Source: Methylobacterium sp. E-066 (GTDB lineage: Bacteria; Pseudomonadota; Alphaproteobacteria; Rhizobiales; Beijerinckiaceae). Taken from it: 64,000 bases of DNA. Within the stretch, counting starts at the first letter, position 1, and each line of letters opens with the position of its first letter. Made by a program: the position numbers and the translations under genes. Positions 24,285 through 34,731 of the stretch are shown piece after piece. The notes beneath the pieces are model-generated. The model was not told where the DNA came from, did no database searches, and saw nothing but the letters and a program-made list of their open reading frames with translations. The stretch is from contig NZ_JAKSYO010000088.1 in NCBI RefSeq assembly GCF_022829635.1, forward strand, positions 62,001 to 126,000, given 5' to 3'.

Positions 24285-26086
24285 GAGCGGGGCTCCGTCA
24301 GGAACAGGCCTGTCCAGGACGGCAGGTCCCGTCCGGTCTTATCGGGGGCGTTGGTCCAGACCACCCGGGCATCGCCCGGATCCACCGCGAAGGCCGCGTC
24401 CCCGACATTGGCGACGAACCGCAGGGTGCCGGCGCCGAACCGCCAGGTGCAATCGACCACATCGGATCGCGGCAGGGTGGCGGCGGCGCCTTGGTAGCCG
24501 GACTTCGCCAGCGGCACCACGACGTCCCGCCTTAGACCCAGCAGGCGCGTCGTCTCGGCCAGGACCTCGCGGTGCGGCGAGCGCGCCCGCTCCGACCAGT
24601 CGAGCTTCGAGGTCTCGAAGGTCTCGCGCTCCGTAGGATCCGGGATCTTCGAGGTGTCGTCGGCGAACGCCGCAAAACTCTTGAACTCCCGGCGACGGCC
24701 CTCGCGCACGGCGGTGTTGAGGTCCGTATCCGGAGCGAAATCCACGAAGAACAGGAACGGCGTCGAGGCCGACCATTCCTCGCCCATCCAGAGCATCGGG
24801 ATCTGCGGCGCCAGCAAAAAGCCGGCCCGGGCGAGATCGAGCTTTTTCGGGTCGGCCAGATGGCTCAGCCGCTCGCCCAGCGCCCGGTTGCCGACCTGAT
24901 CGTGGTTCTGCAGGAAGGTCACGAAGGCCGAAGGCGGCAGATGCGCCGAGGGCTCGCCGCGCGGATGGTTGCCCAGCGTCGAGAACGGCTCGCCCTGATA
25001 CGCAAAGCCCTCCGCCAGGCAGCGGGCCAAGCGCTCGACTGGTTTGTCGGCAAAGCTTTGATAATAGCCGGCGTCCTCACCGGTGAGCAGCACGTGCCAG
25101 CAATGGTGCAGGTCGTCGGCCCATTGCGCGTCGTGCATCTTCGGCCGCCCGGCGGCGTCGCGCTCCAGCCAGCGGGCCTGGTTGGCCTCGTTCTCCAGCA
25201 TCAGGTGGATCTGGCGGTCCGGAAAGGTTTTGCGGACCGTCTCGCCGAGCTCGGCCAGGAAGTGGCGGGGCGAATCGTCGAGGATCGCGTGGACGGCGTC
25301 GAAGCGCAGGCCGTCGAAATGGTATTCCTCCAGCCAGTACAGGGTGTTCTGGATGAAGAACTGCCGTACGGTGGCGCCGCTCTCCTTGCCGTCGAAGTTG
25401 ATGCCCGCGCCCCACGGCGTCTGGTGGCGCTCGGTGAAGAAGGTCTTGGCGTAGGCGTGGAGGTAATTCCCGGCCGGTCCGAAATGATTGTAGACCGCGT
25501 CGAGATAGACCATCAGCCCGAGCCCGTGGGCGACGTCGATCAGGCGCTTGAGGTCGTCCGGGCGGCCATAGGCGCCGTCGGGGGCGTAGGGCAGGACGCC
25601 GTCGTAGCCCCAGTTGCGCGAGCCCTTGAAGTCGGCGAGCGGCAGCAGCTCGATCGCGGTGACGCCGAGCGCCTTGAGGTCGGGCAGGCGCGCCTGCAGG
25701 CCGGCATAGGTGCCCTCGGGCGTGGCGGTGCCGACATGGCACTCGTAGATCACCGCCTCCTCGAACGGGCGCCCGGTCCAGGCCTCGTCCGACCACGCGA
25801 AGGCGCGCGGATCAACCACCTCGCTCAGGCCCGAGACGTCGTCCGGCTGGAAGCGCGAGGCAGGATCCGGCACGACGAGGTCGCCGTCGACGCGAAACCC
25901 GTAGCGGGCGCCCGGCTTCACCCCGGGCAGGGCGGTGCGCCGCCAGCCGCCGCCGGATTCGGGCAGCGGATGGTCGATGCCGTCGACGACGAGCTCGACG
26001 CTCTTGGCGGTCGGCGCCCAGAGAGCGAAGCGCACGCCGCCCTCCACCATCTCGGCTCCGAAATCCATGCTGTGGGCGCGCCGCAT
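24281..26086 (-). CDS. treZ: Malto-oligosyltrehalose trehalohydrolase
   Basis: This GH13 enzyme of 601 residues cleaves the bond next to the terminal trehalosyl unit made by TreY, releasing trehalose. It has an N-terminal beta-sandwich (VRFALWAPTAKSVELVVDG), then the barrel: Asp263 in GLRFDAVHAI, Glu in LMLENEANQ, and FLQNHDQVGN. The signatures VIYECHVGTATPEGTY and DAVYNHFGPAGNYLHAY are characteristic of TreZ. Length is normal for the family. The stop overlaps the ATG of malQ-treY, so the pair should be produced together. The ATG at 26086 is used; ATG six codons downstream (MDFGAEM) is an equally good start. Confidence 0.95.
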   Translation of the reverse strand: MRRAHSMDFGAEMVEGGVRFALWAPTAKSVELVVDGIDHPLPESGGGWRRTALPGVKPGARYGFRVDGDLVVPDPASRFQPDDVSGLSEVVDPRAFAWSDEAWTGRPFEEAVIYECHVGTATPEGTYAGLQARLPDLKALGVTAIELLPLADFKGSRNWGYDGVLPYAPDGAYGRPDDLKRLIDVAHGLGLMVYLDAVYNHFGPAGNYLHAYAKTFFTERHQTPWGAGINFDGKESGATVRQFFIQNTLYWLEEYHFDGLRFDAVHAILDDSPRHFLAELGETVRKTFPDRQIHLMLENEANQARWLERDAAGRPKMHDAQWADDLHHCWHVLLTGEDAGYYQSFADKPVERLARCLAEGFAYQGEPFSTLGNHPRGEPSAHLPPSAFVTFLQNHDQVGNRALGERLSHLADPKKLDLARAGFLLAPQIPMLWMGEEWSASTPFLFFVDFAPDTDLNTAVREGRRREFKSFAAFADDTSKIPDPTERETFETSKLDWSERARSPHREVLAETTRLLGLRRDVVVPLAKSGYQGAAATLPRSDVVDCTWRFGAGTLRFVANVGDAAFAVDPGDARVVWTNAPDKTGRDLPSWTGLFLTEPRS

Positions 26087-26456
26087 CGGGCCACGGTCCT
26101 CGTCGTTGGCCGTGCGCCCCGGGGGACAAGCGCGGCAGGGATCATTGTCGTGGGAGAAGGCCCCGGGCCCGATCCGGTTCCCGCAGCGCAGCTATGGCGG
26201 CGAGATGAGACGGCAACCGTGCGAAAAATGGCGCGGGAGCGGGGCGATCGGCGGGCGGAGCCCGTTGGAACCGCTCGTCCCTGCCTCGACTGCAAGACGA
26301 GGGGAGCGGTTGGGATATCCGTCAAGTTTGCGCGTCCGCCTCGTCATTGCGAGCGCAGCGAAGCAACCCAGGGATCCGCCACGTTCGGGAAGCGCGCGCT
26401 GCCCTGGGTTGCTTCGCTGCGCTCGCAATGACGGTTTGTTCCCGATCCGAACCGGC
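26087..26456. other. Intergenic region upstream of treZ holding a MITE-like element
   Basis: These 370 bases lie between the treZ start and the glgX stop and should contain the promoter of treZ-malQ-treY. Apart from the inverted-repeat element at 26342-26433 I see no gene. I searched for a leftward EcfG-type promoter (AACG, 16-17 nt, GTTCC) and found none. Confidence 0.4.
26342..26433. repeat. MITE-like inverted repeat, family B, copy 2 (perfect)
   Basis: The 32-bp arms 26342-26373 and 26402-26433 are exact reverse complements and enclose 28 bases. The arms start CGTCATTGCGAGCGCAGCGA. The core between the arms is also similar to that of the 19278-19369 copy (GAACGCGCGCT versus GAAGCGCGCGCT). 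No open frame fits inside, so any mobility would have to come from a transposase supplied in trans. Confidence 0.85.
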
Positions 26457-28565
<2,109 letters not shown>

Positions 28566-28750
28566 GGGCGGGGTCCGGTTTTCTGGGAGGTGGGGCGATG
28601 CACGTGCCGGCGCCGATGGGCGAACTCAGCCATCGGGGCCGGCGGCAAGTCGCTTGGAACAATGCGCTTTTCCCCGTCCCCGCAAAGCCTGCGGGCGGTA
28701 CGGACCTGCACGGGGACTACGATCACGTCGTCGGCCGGATGAGGCCCGGG

Positions 28751-28862
28751 CCCCCTCTCCCGTGCGGGAGAGGTCTGCTCTCGCAGAGAGCTGGGTGAGG
28801 GATGCGCGTTATCCGGAAAGACCTGGTCCCTCACCCCAACCCTCTCCCGCACGGGAGAGGGG
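28751..28862. repeat. Paired palindromes in the glgX upstream region, family C
   Basis: CCTCTCCCG-tg-CGGGAGAGG (28754-28773) and CCTCTCCCG-ca-CGGGAGAGG (28841-28860) are two nearly identical hairpins. GGGTGAGGG and CCCTCACCC between them also pair, so the whole stretch can fold as one long stem. This is a common type of interspersed repeat in high-GC proteobacteria. The surrounding gap 28566-28937 holds no gene and should contain the glgX promoter. Confidence 0.75.
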
Positions 28863-28937
28863 GCGCGGCGCGGCCTGCAAGAGCGATGGCGCCTCAAAGC
28901 GGTATCGACATCGTCGGCGTCAGCGCAAAAGAACCGG

Positions 28938-30359
28938 CTACTCGGCGGCCGCGGCCGTCGTCGGCGCCTCACGCTCCATGGTTCGGAAATTCTCCAGCTC
29001 CGACAGGAAGTTGCGCGCCCACCAATCCACGTCCTCGCGGGTCATGCGCTCGACCATCGGCTTCCAGCGCGCCAGCCGCTCGGCCTTCGGCATGTACAAA
29101 GCGGAGCGGATCGCCTCGGCGACCTCGAACCGGTCGTAGGGGTTGATCAGCAGCGCTTCCGGCATCTGCCGGGCCGAGCCGGCGAATTTCGACAGGACCA
29201 GAACGCCGGGATCGTCCTCGCTCTGCGCGACCACGTATTCCTTGGCGACGAGGTTCATGCCGTCGCGCATCGGCGTGACCAGGCCGACCCGGGCCGCCCG
29301 GTAAAGGCCGGCCAGCACCGGGCGCGGATAGGCCTTGGTGATGTACTGGATCGGCGTCCAGGCCGGGTCGCCCAGCGCGCCGTTGATCTCGCCGACCTTC
29401 TCGTTCACGTCCCGGGCGAGCTGCTCGTATTCCGGCACCTCGCTGCGGGATTTCGGGGTGATCTGGATGTAGGTGACGTTGCCGCGCTGGTCTGGATTCG
29501 AGGCGAAGAAGCTCTCCACCGCCTCCATCCGCTCGGACACGCCCTTGGAATAGTCGAGCCGGTCCACGCCGATCAGCAGCTTGCGGGTGCGCAGGCCCGC
29601 CATGGTCTCGCGCACCACCTTGTTGGCATTGGCCTTCTCGGCGGCCTCCTTGAAGCCGGCGACGTCGATGCCGATCGGGAAGGCGCGGATCCGGGTGCGG
29701 CGCCCGTCGACCATCAGCGAGCCGCCGCCGAGCGGGATCGCCCGCTGGGTGTCGACCAGGTTGCGCTGGAGGTTCTGCACGTCGGCCTCGGTCTGCAGGC
29801 CGATCAGGTCGTAATCGACGATGGCGCGCAGCAATTCGGTGCTCGCCGGCAGCGAGTTGAACACGTCGGCGGCGGGCCAGGGGATGTGGTGGAAATAGCC
29901 GATCGGGTTGTCGAGCCCGAGGCCGCGCAGTTCGGCGGCCAGCGGCAGCAGGTGGTAATCGTGCACCCAGATGATGTCGTCGGGCTCGACCAGCTTGGCG
30001 AGCGCCCGGGCGAAGGTCCGGTTGACGCGGCAATAGCCGGCGTAATCCGAGCGCGAGAAGGCGCCCAGGCCCAGCCGGTAATGCATGATCGGCCACAGGG
30101 CCCGATTCGCAAAGCCGGCGTAATATTCCAGGTGGTCCTGCGGCGAGAGGTCGACCACGGCGTACTGGACCCGGCCGCGGTCGATCAGGGTCGGCTCCTC
30201 GGAGGGCTCCTCCGTGATGTTGCCGCTCCAGCCGAACCACAACCCCTCGTAGGCGGTGAACGCCTCCTTCACGGCGACGGCGAGGCCGCCTGCCGCGACC
30301 GCCTTCCCGCTATCCTCCGGGATGGCGACGCGGTTCGATACGATCACAAGGCGTGCCAC
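28938..30359 (-). CDS. otsA: Trehalose-6-phosphate synthase
   Basis: This GT20 enzyme of 473 residues joins UDP-glucose and glucose-6-phosphate to trehalose-6-phosphate. Clear signatures are [13 protein letters not shown] and [13 protein letters not shown] at the N-terminus, [33 protein letters not shown] and [18 protein letters not shown]. Length is normal for OtsA. The phosphatase OtsB, needed to finish trehalose, is not encoded beside it nor elsewhere in the window. The gene stands alone at the right end of the glucan block. It gives a third, glycogen-independent trehalose route beside TreS and TreY/TreZ. Confidence 0.95.
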   Translation of the reverse strand: MARLVIVSNRVAIPEDSGKAVAAGGLAVAVKEAFTAYEGLWFGWSGNITEEPSEEPTLIDRGRVQYAVVDLSPQDHLEYYAGFANRALWPIMHYRLGLGAFSRSDYAGYCRVNRTFARALAKLVEPDDIIWVHDYHLLPLAAELRGLGLDNPIGYFHHIPWPAADVFNSLPASTELLRAIVDYDLIGLQTEADVQNLQRNLVDTQRAIPLGGGSLMVDGRRTRIRAFPIGIDVAGFKEAAEKANANKVVRETMAGLRTRKLLIGVDRLDYSKGVSERMEAVESFFASNPDQRGNVTYIQITPKSRSEVPEYEQLARDVNEKVGEINGALGDPAWTPIQYITKAYPRPVLAGLYRAARVGLVTPMRDGMNLVAKEYVVAQSEDDPGVLVLSKFAGSARQMPEALLINPYDRFEVAEAIRSALYMPKAERLARWKPMVERMTREDVDWWARNFLSELENFRTMEREAPTTAAAAE

Positions 30360-30852
30360 GCGGGTCGGCTCCGGATCATGGGTGCGGGTCAGGTCGAGGA
30401 CCCTGCCGCGCCTGCATCGGGACTTCTCTTATAGCAGAACGCGCGGAGTCCCTGCGCGATCCTTTGTCGGGGCAACCCAAGCGTGAAGCCGGGCGCGGGT
30501 CAAGTCGAGCACGACGCCGCGCCGGACAGGAGCGCCGGCGTGTCCGGTGCTGGAGGCGCGCTCCGGCCCCCCTCCGACTCCCCTCCGGCCAGCCTTCGAA
30601 GACGACGCGCAGCGAAGCCCGAGACGTGCTGAAGAGCGGACGAAGCGTCGCCGTTGTGCAAGCGCGGCGGTTCTGCCAGACCGCGCCTGAACGCCGGCTG
30701 AGCGAGGGCCCGCGCGCCGGAGCTTGAGTCGCGCGGAACGGTCCTTCCCGATGGACCGGAACCGGTGACAGCCCAGCCGGTTACTCAGCCATCGCGGGGG
30801 CCGCGGTCGCCGCGAGCGACGCCGTCCCCGCGCCGCGAGGAGTGTTTTCGAG
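30360..30852. other. Divergent intergenic region between otsA and the stress-type membrane operon
   Basis: These 493 bases separate otsA (leftward) from the gene at 30853 (rightward). Short frames exist on both strands, but none shows a recognisable protein or good ribosome-binding site. A near-repeat (GTGCGGGTCAGGTCGAG at about 30381 and GCGCGGGTCAAGTCGAG at about 30493) is present. The candidate stress promoter at 30758-30782 is listed separately. Confidence 0.4.
30758..30782 (+). promoter_or_regulatory. Candidate EcfG (general stress response) promoter
   Basis: GGAAC at 30758-30762 is followed after 16 bases by GGTT at 30779-30782. The known alphaproteobacterial EcfG consensus is GGAAC, 16-17 bases, CGTT, so this site has one mismatch in the -10. 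It lies about 70 bases upstream of a four-gene operon of membrane-associated proteins of a type often seen under stress control. A second GGAAC at 30735 has no partner. Confidence 0.45.
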
Positions 30853-31362
30853 ATGGCCGGCAACGAGTTCCCGCAGGACGCGCCCAAGGACCCGCTGAAG
30901 GATCCGCTGCACGAGGGCCCCGCCGAGCGCCCCCAGTGGCGCGCCCTTCAGGGTGACGTCGAGGGACTGGCCGACGAGGCGGCCGAGCGCGGCCGCGGGC
31001 TGATCGACGCGGCGCGGCTCCAGGCCCAGGATTACGTCGAGCGGCGCAAGAGCGACGCGGCGCAGTCGGTCCAGGATCTGGCGCAGACGATCCGCAATTC
31101 CGGCCGCGACCTCGGCGACAAGCCGCATGTGCGCGCCTTCTTCGACAGCGCCGCCGACGGGCTGGAGCAGCTCGGCTCCTCGATCGAGCGGCGCAGCCTG
31201 GGCGACTTCTACGGCGAGGCCGAGGCCTTCGCCCGGCGCGCCCCGGTGGCGGTGGCGGTCGGCACCTTCGTGGCCGGCCTGATCGCCGCCCGGTTCATCA
31301 AGTCGTCGAGCCTGCCGCCGGAAGCGCCCGACGGCGACGCCCGCGACAGCTTCCGGGCCTGA
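30853..31362 (+). CDS. Membrane-anchored hypothetical protein, first gene of a YqjD/YqjE-type operon
   Basis: The 169-residue protein has a polar helical N-terminal two thirds rich in Ala, Arg, Asp and Gln (RLQAQDYVERRKSDAAQSVQDL). One membrane segment follows near residues 130-148 (APVAVAVGTFVAGLIAARFI), then a short polar tail. This layout resembles ElaB/YqjD-type inner-membrane anchored proteins, but I cannot name a specific family. It starts an operon with a Phage_holin_3_6-like protein 2 bases downstream, a DUF3618-like protein and another ElaB-like protein. AGGAGTG precedes the frame, and the ATG at 30853 fits. A role in envelope stress is inferred only from the layout and the candidate promoter. 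Confidence 0.65.
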   Translation: MAGNEFPQDAPKDPLKDPLHEGPAERPQWRALQGDVEGLADEAAERGRGLIDAARLQAQDYVERRKSDAAQSVQDLAQTIRNSGRDLGDKPHVRAFFDSAADGLEQLGSSIERRSLGDFYGEAEAFARRAPVAVAVGTFVAGLIAARFIKSSSLPPEAPDGDARDSFRA

Positions 31363-31364
31363 CG

Positions 31365-31778
31365 ATGGCCCAGGGACCTGATCCGCGCCAACCTGGCGCT
31401 TCGAGCATCCAGAGCCTGATCGGCGACGCCCTGCGGGAGACCAACGAGCTCGCCCGCAAGGAGATCGCGCTGTTCCGCGCCGAGATGGCGGGCAATGTCC
31501 GCCAGCTCATCATCGGCCTGGCCTGCATGGTCGGTTCGGCCGTGTTCGCCGTGGTCGCCCTGCTGGTGCTGATCGGCGCCTTCGTGAAGTGGCTCGCCAC
31601 GATCGTCGGCTCCGAGTGGCTGTCAGCCCTGATCGTCGGCGGCGTGCTGCTGGTCATCGCCGTCGGCATGGCCCTGTGGGCGCGCAGCGTCCTGTCCCTC
31701 TCCACCCTGGCGCCGACGCGCACGACGCGCCAAGTGCGCCAGGATGCCCAGGCCCTGTCGGAGCGCGTATCCGGATGA
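31365..31778 (+). CDS. Phage holin family (YqjE-like) membrane protein
   Basis: This 137-residue protein has the layout of the Phage_holin_3_6/YqjE family. An amphipathic N-terminal helix (QSLIGDALRETNELARKEIALFRAEM) is followed by two membrane helices near residues 47-70 (LIIGLACMVGSAVFAVVALL) and 80-105 (LSALIVGGVLLVIAVGMALW) and a cytoplasmic tail. Despite the family name these are chromosomal inner-membrane proteins, not phage lysis proteins, and no phage genes are nearby. It starts 2 bases after the previous stop, and its stop overlaps the next ATG (ATGA), so the three are translationally coupled. Confidence 0.8.
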   Translation: MAQGPDPRQPGASSIQSLIGDALRETNELARKEIALFRAEMAGNVRQLIIGLACMVGSAVFAVVALLVLIGAFVKWLATIVGSEWLSALIVGGVLLVIAVGMALWARSVLSLSTLAPTRTTRQVRQDAQALSERVSG

Positions 31779-32155
31779 GTTCGATGACCGACCTCGAAAA
31801 GGAGATCGAGGCGAGCCGGGCACGGCTCGACGACACGATCGACCAGATCCAGGGGAAGCTCTCGGTCCCGAACATCGTGGACGAGATGCTGGGCAACGCT
31901 CGGCGCACGCCCGCGCTGAGCGGCGTCTATGATGGCGCCCTCGAAGCCGTGCGCCGCAACCCCGTTCCGGTCCTGCTGATCGCCGCCGGGGTGGGGCTGC
32001 TGTTCAACCGGATGGCCCGGGATGCCGAGCGCCGCCGCACCCAGGTCTCGGCCGAGCGCGTGGCCACGCTCAACACCGGCACGGCCCGCGGTTACGACCC
32101 CGACCTGCCGACGGCGCGCCCGCTTCGCGACCCTCTCGAGAAGACCGACATCTGA
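31775..32155 (+). CDS. DUF3618 family protein
   Basis: The 126-residue protein begins MTDLEKEIEASRARLDDTIDQIQGKL after a short leader, the hallmark of DUF3618 proteins. A central segment (PVPVLLIAAGVGLLFNRM, residues about 64-81) could be a membrane anchor, and the tail is Arg-rich. The family regularly accompanies the YqjE-like holin-family protein; its function is unknown. The ATG at 31775 overlaps the upstream stop (ATGA). ATG three codons later (MTDLEK) is an alternative start. Confidence 0.78.
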   Translation: MSSMTDLEKEIEASRARLDDTIDQIQGKLSVPNIVDEMLGNARRTPALSGVYDGALEAVRRNPVPVLLIAAGVGLLFNRMARDAERRRTQVSAERVATLNTGTARGYDPDLPTARPLRDPLEKTDI

Positions 32156-32246
32156 CGGCCGAGACGTGACGATTCGAGCCCGGCCCGACGGCCGGGATGG
32201 GCGACGCCCCCGCGCGGCGCCGAGACCGACATTCGAGGACCCCGCC

Positions 32247-33023
32247 ATGACCGACAAGCCGACCCCGTCCAGCCTCCCCGAACAGCTCGCCGCCCAGGCC
32301 GGCATGCCGACGGGCTCGAGCAATAGCAGCCTGCGGCCCGACCCGGCCGGCCACGGCGATCCGCGTCCGGCCCCCGGCGAGGTGGCCGGCGACTTCACCC
32401 TCCGCCCCGACCCGCGCGGCCTGCACGATCCGCTCCAGCCCGGTGCCGCGACGCGCCCGATCGATGCAGCCGCATCCGTGAAGGACGGGGCTCAGGCCGC
32501 CGGTGATCGCGCCGCCGACCTCGCCGGGCAGGCGCGCCAGACCGTGTCGGAACTGGCCGACGATATCGGCAACCGCCTCGGCAGCGCCGCCGACCAGGCC
32601 CGCGCCCGCGCCGCCTCGGCCTATGACGAGGCGAAGGAGCGTGCCGGCGCCCTGCACAAGCGCAACCTGCGGGCGCTCGATGACATCACCACCCAGGGGA
32701 TCGATGGGCTCCAGCGCGGCCGCAGCACGGTCGAGCGCTTCGTGGACGACAACCCGCTTCTGGTGGGCGTCGTCGGCGTCGCCGCCGGCCTCCTGCTCGG
32801 CGCCCTGCTGCCGCGCACCCGCCAGGAGGACCGCAACATCGGCCCCTGGGCCGACGAGGTGCGCGACCAGGGCCTGCGCTACGCCCGCGAGGTGACCAAT
32901 ATGGGCCGCGAGTTCGTCCAGACCGCCCTCGATCCGGACAATCTCAACGCTGCGGTCCGCAAGGCCACGGATCCCGAGGGGCCCACGCCGCCGGCGAACG
33001 AGCGGACCGCGCACAACCTCTGA
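32247..33023 (+). CDS. ElaB/YqjD-like membrane-anchored protein
   Basis: The 258-residue protein has a Pro-rich, probably unstructured first part (residues 1-80, with two LRPDP repeats at about 29-33 and 52-56). A long helical region rich in Ala/Arg/Asp/Gln follows (QARQTVSELADDIGNRLGSAADQARARAASAYDEAKERAG). Near residues 168-190 is NPLLVGVVGVAAGLLLGALLP, the C-terminal membrane anchor typical of YqjD/ElaB proteins that tether ribosomes in stationary-phase enterics. Related rhizobial genes are labelled nutrient-deprivation-induced. GAGGAC precedes the ATG. It is the last gene of the operon; the terminator at 33036-33073 follows directly. Confidence 0.72.
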   Translation: MTDKPTPSSLPEQLAAQAGMPTGSSNSSLRPDPAGHGDPRPAPGEVAGDFTLRPDPRGLHDPLQPGAATRPIDAAASVKDGAQAAGDRAADLAGQARQTVSELADDIGNRLGSAADQARARAASAYDEAKERAGALHKRNLRALDDITTQGIDGLQRGRSTVERFVDDNPLLVGVVGVAAGLLLGALLPRTRQEDRNIGPWADEVRDQGLRYAREVTNMGREFVQTALDPDNLNAAVRKATDPEGPTPPANERTAHNL

Positions 33024-33035
33024 CGACGAAGTCCC

Positions 33036-33073
33036 CCGCCCGCCGGCCTCGCAGCCAGCGGGCGGTTTCTTTT
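33036..33073 (+). terminator. Intrinsic terminator of the stress-type operon
   Basis: CCGCCCGC (33036-33043) pairs perfectly with GCGGGCGG (33058-33065), with a 14-nt loop, and TTTCTTTT follows directly. It closes the rightward operon 30853-33023. The opposing gene matB ends at 33072, within the T-run. Confidence 0.85.
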
Positions 33074-34580
33074 ACGCCCGATACAGCCCCGCATGGGCCT
33101 CGCGGAGCAGGTTTTTTTGCACTTTGCCCATGGTGTTGCGCGGCAGCTCGTCCACGAACAGCACGCGCTTGGGGCATTTGAACCGGGCGAGCCGCCCCTC
33201 CAGGGCCGCCAGCACCCCGGCCTCATCCGGGGCGTCGGTCCCGCCGACCACCAATGCGGTGACCGCCTCGCCGAAATCCGGGTGCGCCAGACCGATCACC
33301 GCGGATTCGACCACGCCCGGAAGGGCGTCGATCTCGGTCTCGACCTCCTTCGGGTAGACGTTGAAGCCCCCTGAGATGATCAGGTCCTTGCCGCGCCCGA
33401 CGATGTGGACGTAGCCCCGGGCATCGACCTTGCCGAGGTCGCCGGTGATGAAGAAGCCGTCCGGCCGGAACTCGGCTTCGGTCTTCTCGGGCATGCGCCA
33501 GTAGCCCTCGAACACGTTCGGGCCCTTCACCTCAAGCATCCCGACCGCGTCCGGTCCCAGCGCCGCGCCGGTCTCCGGATCGACCACCCGCAGGGATACG
33601 CCCGGCAGGGGGAAGCCCACCGTGCCGGCGACCCGGTCCCCCGCGTAGGGGTTCGAGGTGCTCATGTTGGTCTCGGTCATGCCGTAGCGTTCGAGGATGG
33701 CGTGGCCGGTGCGCGCCTGCCACTCCCGGTGCGTCTCGGCGAGCAGCGGCGCCGAGCCCGACACGAACAGGCGCATGCCCTTGGCCGCCTCGGGGGTGAG
33801 GCCGGGCTCCTTGAGGAGACGCGTGTAGAAGGTCGGCACACCCATCAGGGCGGTCGCCCGGCCCATCAGGCTCAGGATCAGTTTTGGGTCGAGGCGCGGC
33901 AGGAACAGCATGGTGCCGCCGCTCGCCAGCACCGTGTTGGTCGCCACGAACAGGCCGTGGGTGTGGAACACCGGCAGGGCGTGGATCAGCACGTCGTCTT
34001 CGGTGAAGCGCCAGACATCCACCAGCGTCCGAGCGTTCGATGCCAGGTTGTCGTGGGTAAGCATGGCGCCCTTGGAGCGCCCGGTCGTGCCCGAGGTGTA
34101 GAGGATCGCGGCGAGATCCTCCGGGCCCCGGGGCACGTCCGCGAAATCGGTGGCCTGCCGGTCCGCGGTCTCGGCCGCGCTGCCGGCCCCGGCCGCGTCC
34201 AGCGTCCAGACCTCGCGGATGCCGGAGGCGGCCTGCGCCAGGGCCTCGCGCCGTCCCGGGTCGCAGACGAAGATCGTGGGCTCCGCATCGCCCAAAAAGT
34301 ACCCGATCTCCGCCGGGGTGTAGGCGGTGTTGAGCGGCAGGAACGCCGCGCCGGCGCGCACCACCCCGAGATAGAGGAAGATCACCTCAGGGCTCTTCTC
34401 GACCTGGACCGCCACCCGGTCGCCGGGCTGCACGCCCGCCGCCTGCAAAGCCGCCGCGTAGGCGCCGGAGCGCGCGATCAGGTCCGCGTAACTGTAGCGG
34501 CGCCCCTCCGGTGTTTCGATCACGGTCTTGGCGGGATCGGGGACGCCGTCCCGGACCAGGGAGAAAAGATGGTTCGTCAT
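33072..34580 (-). CDS. matB: Malonyl-CoA synthetase
   Basis: The 502-residue protein is an ANL-superfamily acyl-CoA synthetase. It has the AMP-binding motif LYTSGTTGRSKGAMLTH, YGMTETNMSTSNPY, GDLGKVDARGYVHIVGR and the catalytic Lys near the C-terminus in PRNTMGKVQKNLL. TETNMSTSNPYAGDRVAGTVG is typical of MatB, which activates malonate with CoA and ATP. The identification is supported by the malonyl-CoA decarboxylase gene 151 bases upstream on the same strand; together they turn malonate into acetyl-CoA. ATG 34580 (MTNHLFSLVRDG) matches the usual MatB start, while the longer frame from 34679 adds 33 unlikely residues. Confidence 0.88.
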   Translation of the reverse strand: MTNHLFSLVRDGVPDPAKTVIETPEGRRYSYADLIARSGAYAAALQAAGVQPGDRVAVQVEKSPEVIFLYLGVVRAGAAFLPLNTAYTPAEIGYFLGDAEPTIFVCDPGRREALAQAASGIREVWTLDAAGAGSAAETADRQATDFADVPRGPEDLAAILYTSGTTGRSKGAMLTHDNLASNARTLVDVWRFTEDDVLIHALPVFHTHGLFVATNTVLASGGTMLFLPRLDPKLILSLMGRATALMGVPTFYTRLLKEPGLTPEAAKGMRLFVSGSAPLLAETHREWQARTGHAILERYGMTETNMSTSNPYAGDRVAGTVGFPLPGVSLRVVDPETGAALGPDAVGMLEVKGPNVFEGYWRMPEKTEAEFRPDGFFITGDLGKVDARGYVHIVGRGKDLIISGGFNVYPKEVETEIDALPGVVESAVIGLAHPDFGEAVTALVVGGTDAPDEAGVLAALEGRLARFKCPKRVLFVDELPRNTMGKVQKNLLREAHAGLYRA

Positions 34581-34731
34581 CGTGAGGCTGGAGCTATCAC
34601 GGGCCGCAGGGTTCAGGCAGCCATAGAACCGTTCCCGATCGCCCCGCAATCGGGGCCGGCGCTCCGCCATGACGTTCACGGGCCGCCTATGCCCGAACCG
34701 GCATCCCCGTCAGGGTGGGGACGGCTCGGCC

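Noticed and set aside
19485..24497. A 1670-codon open frame on the plus strand
   Set aside because: It is antisense to malQ-treY and treZ, rich in Gly/Arg/Ala/Val with no recognisable domain. It is a shadow caused by high GC and avoidance of stop codons.
31365..31778. Holin-family protein as evidence of a prophage
   Set aside because: The protein is of the chromosomal YqjE-like type, and no other phage gene lies within the window.
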